A DNA stretch of 64,000 nt, from contig NC_081827.1 of NCBI RefSeq assembly GCF_030867095.1, positions 48,148,001-48,212,000 on the forward strand. Reading direction: 5' to 3'. The number at the start of each line of letters is the position of its first letter. Position 1 is the first letter of the stretch. This document shows, piece after piece, positions 11,559 through 22,433 of this stretch. Position numbers and translations under genes: made by a program. The notes under the pieces are model-generated. The model was given only the letters and a program-made list of their open reading frames with translations, had not been told where the DNA came from and did no database searches. This stretch comes from Alligator mississippiensis (taxonomy: Eukaryota > Chordata > Crocodylia > Alligatoridae).

Positions 11559-12830
11559 ATGGCAAGGATATATGAGAACTGGTGGTGCTCAGGAGAGGTT
11601 CCTGAAGATTGGAAGAAGGCCAATGTGGCGCTCATCTTCAAGAAAGGAAGGAAGAAAGATCCAGGGAACTACAGGCCAATCAGTTTGACCTCAATCCCTG
11701 GAAAGACCTTGGAAGTAATCATCAAAGAAACCATCAACATCAGGCTAACAAAAGGCAGCATCCTGAGAGAGAGCCAATATGGCTGTGGGTAAGTCTTGCC
11801 TGACCAACCTCATTTCCTTCTAGGACCAGACAAAGGAGAAGAGGTTGATGTCATATATTTAGATTTCAAAAAAGCCTTTGACTTGGTCTGCCATGATGTT
11901 CTCATGGTAAAATTGGGAAACCTTACGGTCCAATGGCTGGGGAACTGGCTCCGTGGTCAGAGTGAGGGAGTGATAGTCGATGGAACCGAGTCAACATGGC
12001 ACACAGTGACCAGTGATGTCTCCCAGGGCTCAGTACTCGGATGAGTACTCTTTAATATATTCATAAATGATCTGGATTTAGGTGTCAGAAGTGGACAGGC
12101 TAAGTTTGCAGATGACACCAAATTATGGGGAAGTGAGGTCACTCTAGAGGAGAGGCTGGCAATTCAGGCTGACCTGAAGAGGCTCGCTACGTGGGTGGAT
12201 CAAAACCTGATGACATTCAACACTGAGAAATGCCAGGTGCTCCACCTCAGGAGAAAAAACCCACATCATACTCATAGGCTCAGCAGTGCTAACGTCACTA
12301 GCACCACAACCAAAAGAAACTTGGGGGCCATAATTGACCACAAGATGAACATAAGCCACCAATGCAATGCCACAGCCAGAAATGCAAATAAAATTGTGGC
12401 TTGCATCTATAGATGCATCTCAAGCAAGACCCAAGAAGTAATCCTCCCACTTTACTCAGCCTTGGTGAGGCTGCAGCTGGAGTACTGCATCCAATTCTGG
12501 ACTCTGCACTTTAGAAAGAACATGGAGAAGCTTGAGAGAGTCCAGAGGAGAGCTACACGCATGATCAGAGGTCAAGAGAACAGACCTTATGAGGAGAGGC
12601 TGAGAGGCATGGGACTCTTCAGCCTGGAGAAGCAAAGACTCAGGGGTGACATGGTGGAGGCCTATAAGTATATAAGGGGTGTGCATCAGAAACTGGGAGA
12701 ACATCTGTTCACCAGGGCACCCCAAGGGAAGACAAGGTCTAATGGTCACAAACAGCTGGAAAACTGTTTTAGACTGGACATAAGTGTAGCAGGCTCACCT
12801 TTCAGAGCTTGGGTTGAGACCCAGGCTTGA
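11559..12830 (+). pseudogene. CR1 copy C reverse transcriptase remains
   Basis: Broken reverse transcriptase. WWCSGEVPEDWKKANVALIF and NYRPISLTSIPGKTLE lie in one frame from 11,559. IYLDFKKAFDLVCHDVLMVK is in another frame near 11,850. The VLFNIFIND-type block is preceded by a TGA near 12,043. KFADDTKLWGS is still legible near 12,103-12,135. The thumb/C-terminal part (12,195-12,784: KMNISHQCNATA, LVRLQLEYCIQFW, RATRMIRGQENRPYEERL) is open until the LTR insertion. Multiple frameshifts and stops make it non-functional. Confidence 0.85.
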
Positions 12831-14285
12831 GATATTGCTGTTTTGATTGGTGGAGTCCATCCACCAATCATGAGGCACCAGGAGAAATAAAGTCACACCC
12901 CTTTCCTGAGGGGATGGGAAGAAGAGCTCCCTCGGACCTGATTGAAGACTGTAAACTGTCAGGTCCAGAAGACTTTAGGGGTAGAGCCCTGGAACGTATA
13001 AAAGGAGCTGTGTGCCCAGCACAAGGGGCAGATGCAGTGAGGGACTCAAGAAGAGTAGAGCCAAGAAAAGTTGGGGAGCTCTCCCCCTGTGGGCAATAGG
13101 CCCAAAGCTCCTGAAGCTGCCACTGGAGGAGCAGCCTTGGAAGCAGTGCGAGACTGCTCAGGCTGTTGACAGCGCACAGGTACGATGCAGGGAGATCTGG
13201 ACCTGGGAGCAGTGTGAGACCACTCGGGCCCATCACGGTGCGCGGTTTGGTGCACAGAGCCCAGGCTTTGAGAGTTGCAAGCAGTGGCTTGAGCCTGCAA
13301 CCCTGGCGGGGCCAGAGGGCCACGCAGTTTAAGGGACAGCGCAAAGGGCAAAGGCCTTGGGGCTGCAATGAGGTGGCTCAGGCCCCATCTCCTGACAAGC
13401 AGCCAGGTCCCACAGTGTGCAGGGCAGTACACAGGCCCGAGCCTTGGGAGCCAGGGAGTAGCGGAGGCTGCTTGGGTTAGCCACCCAGCATGAGGATGGC
13501 TGGCTGGAACCTGAAGGGCCCGGACTGTGCTAAGAGAGCCCTCATTGCTGAGCCAGGGCACAGGGAAATGGTAGTGCTGCAGTGTGAGGCCCAGCACCCA
13601 GGAACCAGTAGCGGTGGTGAAGCAGCTGAGAGGAGCTGAGCCCTCAGTGCCCAGAGCGGAGCACAGGGTGGGGAGGAACCCAGCAGTGTGGGAGAGACCT
13701 AGAGAGGCGCTGCAGCAGAGGAGACCCCATCGAGCTGCACCCTGACCACCGCCACCTGAGGGAGTGTGAGTCATTGAGCCCTTGGGTCTCACAGGGGAAA
13801 GACATTTGGGGCCGGGCAAACCCAGAGAAGGGGCTGGGTGAGCAGCCCCCCGCCTAGTCAAGGCCCTAAGAGGAGGGGCCCGTGGTCCTGGACACCCCAC
13901 AAGGGACCCCATTGAAAGGAGAGCTCTCTCTTGCCATGGGTCAGGGACTATATTAAGGAGTAGATGATATTAAGATTAATCATGTTTGCGCCTTATATTT
14001 TGTAATTGAAATGTTGTATTGTGATGTTGTAAATAGTGTTATTTAGGGTTTGACCTTGGTTACTGGTTAGTGTTCTCTGTGTAAATATATGAAATTTAGT
14101 TTTATGTTTATGTATATTATAACTTAATATATTTTATATAGTTAAGAAATTTGGGCTTGGGCAAACTCTATAGAGGAAAGAGGGATCTGCTTGAAATTCT
14201 GTCATCCCTCTCACAGCAGCCCCTCCTGCCTACCCACCCCATTCAGTTGAGAATAGGGCACACCCTTGGGTGTACCCAGGTTACA
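12785..14285. mobile_element. ERV-type solo LTR, about 1.5 kb
   Basis: It starts TGTAGCAGGCTCACC and ends CCCAGGTTACA, with TG...CA termini. It interrupts CR1 copy C exactly within GACATAAGGAAGAACTTC and is flanked by TAAG (12,781-12,784) and TAAA (14,286-14,289), a 4-bp duplication with one mismatch. On the plus strand it has an inverted ATTGG/CCAAT pair (12,846-12,868) and a TATAAAAG box (12,997-13,004). No second copy is seen nearby, so it is solo. The length is unusually large for an LTR, and later internal insertion is possible. Confidence 0.75.
12997..13004 (+). promoter_or_regulatory. TATA box of the solo LTR
   Basis: TATAAAAG lies about 130 bases downstream of the inverted CCAAT pair and about 210 bases into the LTR, as expected for a U3 promoter. 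It indicates the LTR's plus-strand orientation. Confidence 0.6.
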
Positions 14286-14530
14286 TAAAGAAAAACTTCT
14301 TTACAGTCCAAGTCTCCAGAGTTTGAAATAGACTCCCCCCAATAGTGGTGCAAGCACCTACTCTAGATACCTTTAAGAAACACCTGGATGCTTATCTTGC
14401 TGGGATGATCTGACCCCGGCTGACTTCCTGTCCCTTGGGTAGGGGGCTGGACCCTCATGATCTCATGAGGTCACTTCCAGCCCAAATATCTATGAAATCT
14501 ATTAAATCAGCTACATTTTTATATTGTACC

Positions 14531-14660
14531 ACTGGTGGCTGAGTTTCTGCCTACCATGTGGGAGATCTGGTTTCAAATCCCAGCTGGGGTGAGTAAAGTA
14601 ACAGGGAAAAATCCTTGTTGCAGTGGAAAGGGATCCTTGTGTTATCCCTCTTCCCCCCTG
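14531..14660 (+). repeat. tRNA-derived SINE-like remnant
   Basis: TGGCTGAGTTTC resembles an A box and GGTTTCAAATCC (14,569-14,580) a B box of a tRNA promoter, at tRNA-like spacing. The surrounding bases do not close a tRNA acceptor stem. The sequence continues into a non-tRNA body (GTGAGTAAAGTAACAGGG...). It is probably the head of an old SINE. Confidence 0.45.
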
Positions 14661-14763
14661 GTACCTATATTGTACCTATCCATAGGAAACAATGAAATTT
14701 TAGAGGAGATTTTGCTTTTTATTCTAATACAGCTAAGGGTAGGTAGAACCTTAGCTGTTAGCT

Positions 14764-15624
14764 CAGGGTTGGGCAATTATTTTGGCTGGAGGACCACTTA
14801 GGAAATTTTAGCGAGCTGTTACTGGCTGGGTCAACACCCCTCCCCACTCCCCATCCCCCATACACACACAACAGCTCACCAAAACTCCCTAAGTGGCCCA
14901 TGGAGACCCTAGGATCACTAGGTGATGACAACATGGGGCTGGGGGCTGGGACCCAGGGTCCAGGATCCAGCTGTGATCTGCTTTCCACACACCCATGCTT
15001 GTAGAACTGGTGTTAGGTGCAAAACAGATGAGCCAGGGTATCTGGGCAGCAGGGACAGGTCCACCAGCAGCAGCTGGAAGGAGCTTCCACTAGGCTTCTG
15101 GAAAATGGAGTCCAGCACCCTAGCCCAGCTGTGTACCTGGGGGCAGTGGGACCACTGTACCTGGGGGCATTGGGCAAGCACCATGGCACAGGCTGTCCCC
15201 TCAGTAGTGGCCTTAGGGCCTTAGGGGAGGGCAAACCAGGCAACTGCCTGGCCCCACACTTTAGGGGGGCCCAAAATTTTGAACCTAGAATGAACCTAGC
15301 TCAATATAGCTCAGTGTTAAAAAACTCTTTCTTTATATTATCAATATTGTATTAAGATATTATCAATATTGTATTAAGATACTTTTATTGCAGTTTCATG
15401 GATAGGGCAGAGTGAAATTGAAAATGTCCAACTTGCTTAAAGGTCATCAAAATTAAGCTTCTAAGGGGTCCCAAATGACTGTCTTGCCCAGGTCCCCAAC
15501 AACCCTAAGGCCACCACTGGCTCCCTGCACCTGGGCTGAGTGTAGACAAGGGACTGGCTGTGGGTCGGATAAAATGCCTTGATGGGCCAGATCCAGCCCA
15601 TGGGCCATATTTTGTGCACCCCTG
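14764..15624 (-). mobile_element. hAT-like element, family member 2
   Basis: Same family as 3,868-10,930 and 19,426-21,110 but inverted: the left end is CAGGGTTGGGCAATTATTTT and the right end is CATATTTTGTGCACCCCTG. The flanks TGTTAGCT (14,756-14,763) and TGTTATCT (15,625-15,632) form an 8-bp target duplication with one mismatch. The interior differs from member 1 and carries a smaller nested element at 15,202-15,519. No transposase. Confidence 0.85.
15202..15519. mobile_element. Nested small hAT-like MITE (318 bp)
   Basis: The ends fit CAGTRGTGGCCTTAGGG on both sides (17 bp, one mismatch). The A/T-rich centre includes a local duplication (TTATCAATATTGTATTAAGA twice, near 15,340-15,380). The target duplication is not clear. 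A sequence with similar left end (CAGAGCTGGCCTTAGGG) occurs near 48,309. Confidence 0.65.
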
Positions 15625-15632
15625 TGTTATCT

Positions 15633-16290
15633 GGTAAATCCAAGATTAATTCCCATTCTGTTCTCTTCCTATGCCCCACAGAATATTCTTAAGCTAGATC
15701 CTGCAATATCCTCTTTGTTATTTTACATCAGCTGCCATATCTTCTAACAGAATGCAGAAGCTGGTCTCCAGACTTTAACCATCAATATTAGTCCATCTGT
15801 CTCTTCATCAGGTAAAGCCACAGAGCATTATTCTTGTGCCTTCCTTTTCATGCAGTTATGGGTCTTTAACCACTTCCTAATGTCACTGTCAATTTTCTCG
15901 GATCACTGAAGAATTGATTTATTCAATAGAATTATTTCTCAAGTTTTCTTCCTTTTAAAAATCTTTCAGGAAAGAAACCAAAGTCTCATGGAGATAAGTT
16001 CAGTGATTGCTGAAGAACAATTCAGTAAAAAATGCATTTCACCTAAGCAATGAAGGCCAAAACTTTCTCTTCCCACATAGTATTTCACCATCATATTCTT
16101 CACTGTCTTATGTGAAGAAGAGAGAGAACAAAATATTTATTCTGTATAAAACAAAGCTTTGGGTTAAGATGTCTAAGTTAAGGATTCAAATCAGGGAAGA
16201 ACAACAAAAAAGATTGCATAGGCTTGTATCAGGACAGATTTTGAAGCTTAGGCACAACAGATCATCAGCTCCTACACTCTGTTCTGCTAC
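15633..16290. other. Non-coding, nothing recognised
   Basis: Unique-looking sequence with no recognised repeat end. An open frame starting near 16,007 has no known motif and no splice context. Confidence 0.5.
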
Positions 16291-16294
16291 ACTT

Positions 16295-17360
16295 TGGGTA
16301 TGCAGACATTCAAGCTTTTTCTGCCAGGGCAAAAATGGCTGCTCTAGGTTAAAAATAACCTGGGAACAACTGGGGTTAAATCACTCCCCAGACACTTTCC
16401 CCTGGGTTAACTCCTCCTGGGGACCAGGGGAAATGGAGCTGGGAGAAAGGCTTGCCTCAGGCCAGGTCAGAGGGCTAGAGAAAGTTTGAGAGACAGTTGC
16501 TCCTCCCATCCTGTAGAACAGGAGGGGTAGGGAGGAGCAGCTGCCAGCTGCTTCTTAGTCAAGTTCCCAGGGCCGGAGCTGGCCAGGGCTTTGCCAACCG
16601 GTCCCTCTGCTCTGCTCCCAGGCAGAACCAGGACCCAGGCTTGTAAGCCTGACCCTCAGCTACACCCACTTCCCCTTGCCTCTTCCCACCACTCAGCTGA
16701 GCTGCAGCTGCAGCAATTTAAAAGCTGTCAGGGTTGGGAGCCAGGCTTAGGAAAAGCCTCTGAAGCCCAACTCCCAGCCCCTCTGGCCTCTCCTTGTGGC
16801 AATTTAAAAAACTGGAGAAACTAGGAGCTGGGCATGCCAAGGCTCTTCACAAGCCTGGCTTTCAGCCCCACTGGCGTCCCCTTGCTCCCCCTGCCACTCA
16901 GGTGACCAGCAGGTGTGGCAATGTTAAGAGCTGGAGGGGCCAGGAGCTGGGCTTAAGGAAATTCTCTGCATGCTGGACTCCCAGTGCCCCAGCTTCCAAT
17001 TATTCAGCTGAGTGCTTGTCTAGGTCAGTCCAGGGGAGTATAACAAGTGGGTCTGTTCTCCAGAGGGGGCAACTGGGAGAGTTCCCACCATGAGAGAATG
17101 TCCCCCTCCTACCAGTCAGCTGCTTGGTGGGATGGGGAGTATTATCTGAGGGCTGGAAGCTTCCCAGGACTATCTGTGGCAGCTGCCACCTGCCACTTAG
17201 CAGCCTGTCCCCTTCCCAAGCAGGGAAGAGAGCAGGCTGTCAAGTAATGTGTTCCCTTAAGGGCAGGGATGACCCAGGGAGCAGCCCTCTAATACCCCTA
17301 GCTGGAGAGCTCACATGTGAAGCTCTCCAGCCTTTAGGCTAGAGGCGTATCTGTACAATC
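16295..17360. repeat. GC-rich repeat with about three diverged tandem units
   Basis: Units near 16,680, 16,795 and 16,910 share GTGGCAATTTAAA/GTGGCAATGTTAAGAGCTGG, CCAGGAGCTGGGC and a CAGCCCC...CCTTGCTCC block at a spacing of roughly 115-125 bases. The left border (GTATGCAGACATTCAAGC) resembles the TIR of the 3-bp-duplication MITE family at 19,091 and 22,960, so this may be another member with a degraded right end. Confidence 0.45.
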
Positions 17361-17940
17361 CACTTCTCAGGCTATTTTTCTATCCGAAGAAATGAACATC
17401 TGTATGCAGCCCAGGATTGGGATATAGTAAAATGCTGATAAACTTTGGCATTCCAAACTACTCTACATCCCTTCTTCATCCACTCTCCAACTTTGTTACA
17501 CAATAATCTGCCCTGCAGTATGTCTTTAAATATATCCTTGCCTCTTCTAGAGTGAGAGTAATAGAGTCTAACCTTCAAAACCAAAAGTTTGTAGGGCTAT
17601 GTATATATTTTCATAGGAAGGGTAAAATTCTAGCTGTTTGAACCTCAAAAGGCTGAACAGATGCATGAAGAATAAAACTGAAAATCGGAATCTAGCTTCA
17701 ACTATTTCTTAATCTCCAGAAGACCTTCTAATTCTGGACCTAAAAGAAGTTCATCTACATAGTTTGGCCTTATCATTTGATTTTCCTACAGAAGTACTCA
17801 CAATAAATAGAAAATACTGCTGTTTTAGTCTGCCGTCTTTTTTAGAAAGACACTAGTTGTAATAATAGTTAATTTGTAGAATGCAGGGACTTATATCCTT
17901 GTCTCTTCTAAAGCCAGAGTAATAACAGTTTAACCCTCAG
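17361..17940. repeat. Non-coding stretch with a 70-bp direct repeat
   Basis: A block at about 17,530-17,600 (ATATCCTTGCCTCTTCTAGA ... AACCAAAAGTTTGTAGGGCT) recurs at about 17,893-17,965 with scattered mismatches, in direct orientation about 363 bases apart. The second copy abuts the CR1 end fragment. No coding potential. Confidence 0.6.
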
Positions 17941-17959
17941 AACCAAAAGTTCTTAGGGC

Positions 17960-18202
17960 TCTGTTGCAGCAAAGGAAATTTAGGTTAGATATTAGAGAGA
18001 GCTTTCTCACTAGGAGGGTAGTAAAACATTGCAACAGGTTACCCAGAGAGGTGGTGGGATCTCCAATCTTGAAGGTTTTTAAGACCCAGCTAGTGGAATT
18101 ACATAGTTGGGGACAGTCCTGCTTTGAGCAAGCAGTTGGACTAGATGACCTCCTGAGGTCCCTTATGACCCTAATTTTCTGTGATTCTATGATTCTATGA
18201 TT
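17960..18202 (+). mobile_element. CR1 3'-end fragment
   Basis: Short, 5'-truncated CR1: the C-terminal coding remnant reads [13 protein letters not shown] ... [17 protein letters not shown], followed by the 3' end CTCCTGAGGTCCCTTATGAC and the terminal octamer repeat ATTCTATG. It belongs to a different CR1 subfamily from copies A-C, whose tails are ATCTATGAA. Confidence 0.9.
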
Positions 18203-18205
18203 TAT

Positions 18206-19087
18206 CTGTGCTGACCTTTAAAATGTACTCTTATCAGAGCATCATCTATAGGAATCTTGCAAGTAGTGACCCTGATCAAGCTCCAAAATTCAGCCACACA
18301 AACTGGTCCATAATAAATTTTAAAAGATCCCTGGCTTCTTCTTAAAGGATTGTCCATTTAGCAGTTGAGACATAAAAAAAATAATTAGTTTCCACAAAGT
18401 GGCTCATCTCTTATCTTTCAAAGAAGCACAGTTAGCAACCATTCTTTATCCCCAGGTTTTAGATCATGGTTGCTTTCATATCATACCTTATAGTAAGATA
18501 TATTTTATCTTCTGGTTGTCTGTGTTTAACTTTGTAGAAACATTCCTGAAATTCTGAACATCCTTCTCTCAGATTGTTGAAAATTTGGGAAAGTTTTTTT
18601 TTGTTTTTGTTTTTTTTGCATCACCATGAGAAAAAAAGGCAGCTAATATCCCCAAGGACACATGTAGGTTGACACCAATAAACAGTATTTCTGCAGTATT
18701 CTTTGCTTCATTTCCTGGAAGTATGTAACATGGTTTCCAGTCATCTGACCCAACTTGCTTCCAATTTTCTCTTTCTTTCACATATTTGGGTGAGAAATCC
18801 AGCAGTGTTTCCAAAATACAGAAGAAAAATCAAGGCAGATCCTGCAATACCTGTGCAGACTCAGGGCGATCTGTGTGGACCATGTAGCTGTTTCTCAGGC
18901 TCCAGCAGCATAATGGCTGGGCTTTCCTGGTGCCTTACCATCTCTTTCCAGGGATTTGACCCTCTTGACTAGTTATTTTCTATGGTTGGCTGTTTGATTC
19001 CTGTTTCATGGTCCACTGCTTTTGCTCCTGTTTCCCTTCTACTCTTAATAGCTATCTTCTTCCCATTGCTTCCTCCCATCTGTAAAT
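18206..19087. other. Non-coding, nothing recognised
   Basis: Contains a T-rich run near 18,590-18,620. No exon or repeat end recognised. Confidence 0.5.
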
Positions 19088-19090
19088 AAA

Positions 19091-19366
19091 AGCTAGGTGC
19101 AGACATTCAAAAAGCCCAAGACAAAATCAATCTAAGTTCTGCGGTTTTCTGTAAGTGGCATAGTTGAAATCAATAGTGAACACAGCACACATTCGCCCTT
19201 TGGTAGGGTGTGCAAATCTTAGACAAGGTTCTGCCATTTTTAGACCAGTCTATGCATGCCAAAATTATGTTTTGTTATGGGTATAGACCAGTTTTATGTG
19301 CCAAACTTTTGTTCTGTTACAGGTATAGACCTTATTCTGGTAAAAGTGTAATGTCTGTACCTGGCC
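19091..19366. mobile_element. MITE with 3-bp target duplication (276 bp)
   Basis: The ends AGCTAGGTGCAGACATT and, reversed, GGCCAGGTACAGACATT are inverted repeats. AAA flanks both sides (19,088-19,090 and 19,367-19,369). The ends resemble those of the larger element at 22,960-24,742. A 3-bp duplication points towards the PIF/Harbinger type, but no transposase is present to confirm this. Confidence 0.6.
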
Positions 19367-19425
19367 AAACTGGGGCTTCGGAACCTTTTGACCAACTCCC
19401 TCCCTCCCTTCACCAGCCATTAAAG

Positions 19426-21110
19426 CAGGGATGGGCAAAATATGGCCCACAGGCTGGATCCGGCCCACCAAGCCATTCTATCTAGCCTGCGGGGCTCATA
19501 AAAAAAATGTAATTAATATTTCTCTGCCCCTGGCTGCCTGTCAAAGATGACAGGAGCCAGTGGCAGCAGGACCCAGGGGAAGCTGGCAGCAGGACCCAGC
19601 AGCAGCAGTAGCAAGGCACACTGGCCTCACCCCTCGCCCAGCCCCCAGACCCCCGCCTTCCATCCCCAGCCCGCCAGATGGTTCTGCCTTAGCCTTAGCA
19701 GAAGCTTCCTGCCTGGGAGCCTGGGGCTGTTCCCTCCACTGAAGAGGGAAATTCCAGTAAGAACAGGTGGAGGGTAGGGAGGATTGCCAGTGCAGCTGAC
19801 AACCATGTGATACTCCTGCTGCATTGTGCAGTCCCAACCTTGCAGCCAGAAGCACGTGGTGCCAGAGTTGCAGGTGCAGAGTGGTGGGGATGGGCAGGGA
19901 GGGAAGGAAAGTGGTGGGGTAAAGGCAGCTGGCGAAGGCGTGGAGAGGAAGTGGCAGCAGGCAGGAGTGCAGGGCACCGGGGGTCAGGGCCAGAAGCAGC
20001 AGGAGCCATCTGGGAACCACGGGGCTAGCCTGGCTCCTGCTGTGTTCTGTGGTTTCAACATTGCAGCCAGGAACAGCACACTTCTGGGAGGTGCCTGGCC
20101 CTGCTGCACCACACCACTTGATTCCTGGCTACAACGCCAGGATCACAGAACACAGCAGAAGCCATCCTGGTCCCCATGGTTCCCAGTTTGCTCCTGCTGC
20201 TGCCTCTACCATGGCATGCCTGCAGCTCCTGCACTGGCAGCAGGGAAAGCCCACTGCCTCCCCCACCCCTTGCTGCGCAGAACCCCAGACTCCACCCAGA
20301 GTGGAGGGAGCCCTGTCCCCTGCTTCCCTGAGGCAGTCCAGTGTGGGACTGGACTGGACTCCCTTGTCCAGTGTGGGGCTTCCACATGCGAGGGCAGGAT
20401 CTGCAGGCATGCACCAAGGAGCCCCCATGATAGAGGTGGACGGGCAGGCTGTGTTCTTCATCCCCACATGCAGTGCTCCCCAGAGCCATGCCCCACTAGT
20501 CATCAGTGCCTGTGCCAGACACAAGTGCCTACACCAAGCACAAGCTCCCCTGAGCCCCCCACACCCCTCTCCAACTGCTGCTGCCGCCAGCAGCAGGGGC
20601 TGTGTGCTATGTGGGAGGGAGTGTGGGGAGGACCCTGCACCCCACAAATCTCACACACCCACACCCTGTCTCCACAGCTCCCACCAACATATACACACAC
20701 CCAACGTAACTTGTACCGCCCACATCCCCCCACCATATACACACCCCACACACAATATGAGTGAGACTTCATTTTTGAATTATTATGCAATCCCTTCTAT
20801 ATACAGTACACAAACACAAATCATGACAAATATTTTTTGTAATAAAATGGAAATATATTATAGTGGGTGTTTGACTTCTAGTGTATGATTTGTTTTTTTC
20901 TGGTTCTAAGATGGCAATCCCCTCCCAAAAAGAATATTTCTGGGGGATTCAAGGGCAGGGGGGATTTCTGGTGGCAAAGGTATGGGGTTAAGGGGTGGGA
21001 CTTCCAATCCCAGTATGGCGACTAGGGAGGCTTGACAACTGTCAAGGGGCATAGCTACCTCACCAAAACTTATTAAGCGGCCCTCCACCCGAAATAATTG
21101 CCCGCCCCTG
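19426..21110 (+). mobile_element. hAT-like foldback element, family member 3 (1,685 bp)
   Basis: The best-delimited copy: the left end is CAGGGATGGGCAAAATATGG, the right end AATAATTGCCCGCCCCTG, and the target duplication is a perfect CATTAAAG (19,418-19,425 and 21,111-21,118). The interior is GC-rich and includes an imperfect palindrome centred near 20,100 (left arm about 19,987-20,085, right arm about 20,115-20,200; for example CAGGAGCCATCTGGGAACC pairs with GGTTCCCAGTTTGCTCCTG). The A/T-rich right third matches member 1. No transposase; open frames in it follow from high GC. Confidence 0.92.
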
Positions 21111-21118
21111 CATTAAAG

Positions 21119-22433
21119 GCATAGAATTTTTAGGCAAAGCTGTCCTCCCCTCAATCCTGATGGTTGTTTTCAGTGGTATGGAACTTAATTTTGTTGAAGT
21201 TACCCCTGCAGTCTAGCAAAGGGCACTTAAATGTATTCTAGTCAGTTTATTTTGCTACAACATTATTTCCAACTGTTGTAATATGGTCACTGAGTGCCAA
21301 CAAGATTCTCTTTTATCTGGAGGGAATCATTGTGTTTCCACTTTTTTCCCCAACTGTGTTTAGAATGTCTCCTTTACCAAGAGAGTTGTTCCTACTCCCT
21401 AAACACCTTTACTGGTAAGTTAACTTTTAAAAATTGAAGAAAAAAGTGCATTAAACAATATTTAAATTATTCCATTATTTGTTGTTATATTAAATAAATA
21501 ACCCTTATTCATAAAGTTATTAGTTACTTACAAGAGATAGTTATAATAGTAAAGTCTTTTGACTGCTTACATACATTTAGAAGTTATGTCCTTACTTGTA
21601 TGCTGGCTGTTAGCTTTTGCGATTTATAAATTCTTCAGGTCATAGGCTGTTTTAATGGAAAACATATTTTTGGCATTACAAAAATACAGCTATAAATAAT
21701 AACTTGTACTGTACTAGCAACATGAATCAACAAAATGACTGATTTCTATTAAGGAAGAGCTTGTAATCAATATTAATAGTGGTGGTAACTAACACCTTTT
21801 GAGAGAGAGGAATGTAGTTTTTCTCGTGTCTATCGCCATAGACACTAAGCTCCATAAAAGCAAGCAGAATATCTCAGTAGAAAGCTGACAGAATGAAATG
21901 AATGTTGCAACCTTCCATAAAGATAGTGAGAAAGTGCTCAGCATAATCTGGAGGCTAAATGAAATACTAATGCTTTATAGAGTTTGTCTCAGTCTTGCAA
22001 GAACGACTTTTACAATGATAGCCTTATTGAGTTGCAGATTCTACTCTGTCTTCTCAGAGGGCCAAATTTACAGTCTATATACCCGAGCTTCTGATTTTAA
22101 TGATAATTTAATAAGGATTTTGCTCACATATCTGGAAAAAGAATTTAGTTATGCATTATTCATTGACATGTATTTGATTGTGCTTAACTACAAAATGATG
22201 AATCACATAAGTTCTGATTGTTTTATGATGAAGTTTATATTGACATGTATTTGATATTGTTCAGTAACCAGTATCCTAAAGCTCCATCAAGAATTTCCTC
22301 AAAATAAGATGAAATCTCTGTTTGAGGTTTTGCTTTTAGTTTAATTTAATGAGGGGGTTGGTTTTTAAAAACACCTAGATTATTATGAATTCATTTCTAA
22401 ACTATTTTTAAAATGTTAAAAATGTACTTTCAG
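21119..22433. other. Non-coding, presumed intron of the ANKRD26-like gene
   Basis: AT-rich sequence directly upstream of the first visible exon. No further exon in a compatible frame was found; a splice-like segment at 21,362-21,412 is discussed under rejected items. Confidence 0.45.

Larger units (their letters stand above)
10994..14506 (+). mobile_element. CR1 LINE copy C, split by a solo LTR
   Basis: It begins within ORF2 (GATCCTAAAAGCAC..., matching copy A near 7,235) directly after the outer hAT element. It runs to 12,784, resumes at 14,286 (AAAACTTCTTTACAGTCCAA) and ends near 14,506 with ATCTATGAAATCTATTAAA. Its sequence diverges from copies A and B. Confidence 0.88.

Noticed and set aside
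14531..14600. tRNA gene
   Set aside because: A- and B-box-like words are present but the acceptor stem does not pair and the sequence continues into a SINE-like body.
19426..21110. Long open frames (up to about 310 codons) in the GC-rich hAT interior
   Set aside because: High GC with few AT-rich stops, Pro/Ser/Ala/Gly-biased translations in several overlapping frames, and a transposon context make a gene unlikely. The same applies to 3,300-4,950, 13,000-13,900, 23,000-24,650, 24,800-25,700, 27,400-28,030 and 42,250-43,000.
21362..21412. Possible upstream exon (TTTAG before, GTAAGT after) of the ANKRD26-like gene
   Set aside because: The frame needed to join phase 0 to the next exon contains a TAA at its thirteenth codon. 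The other two frames hit a stop after joining. Splice-like borders alone are not enough.
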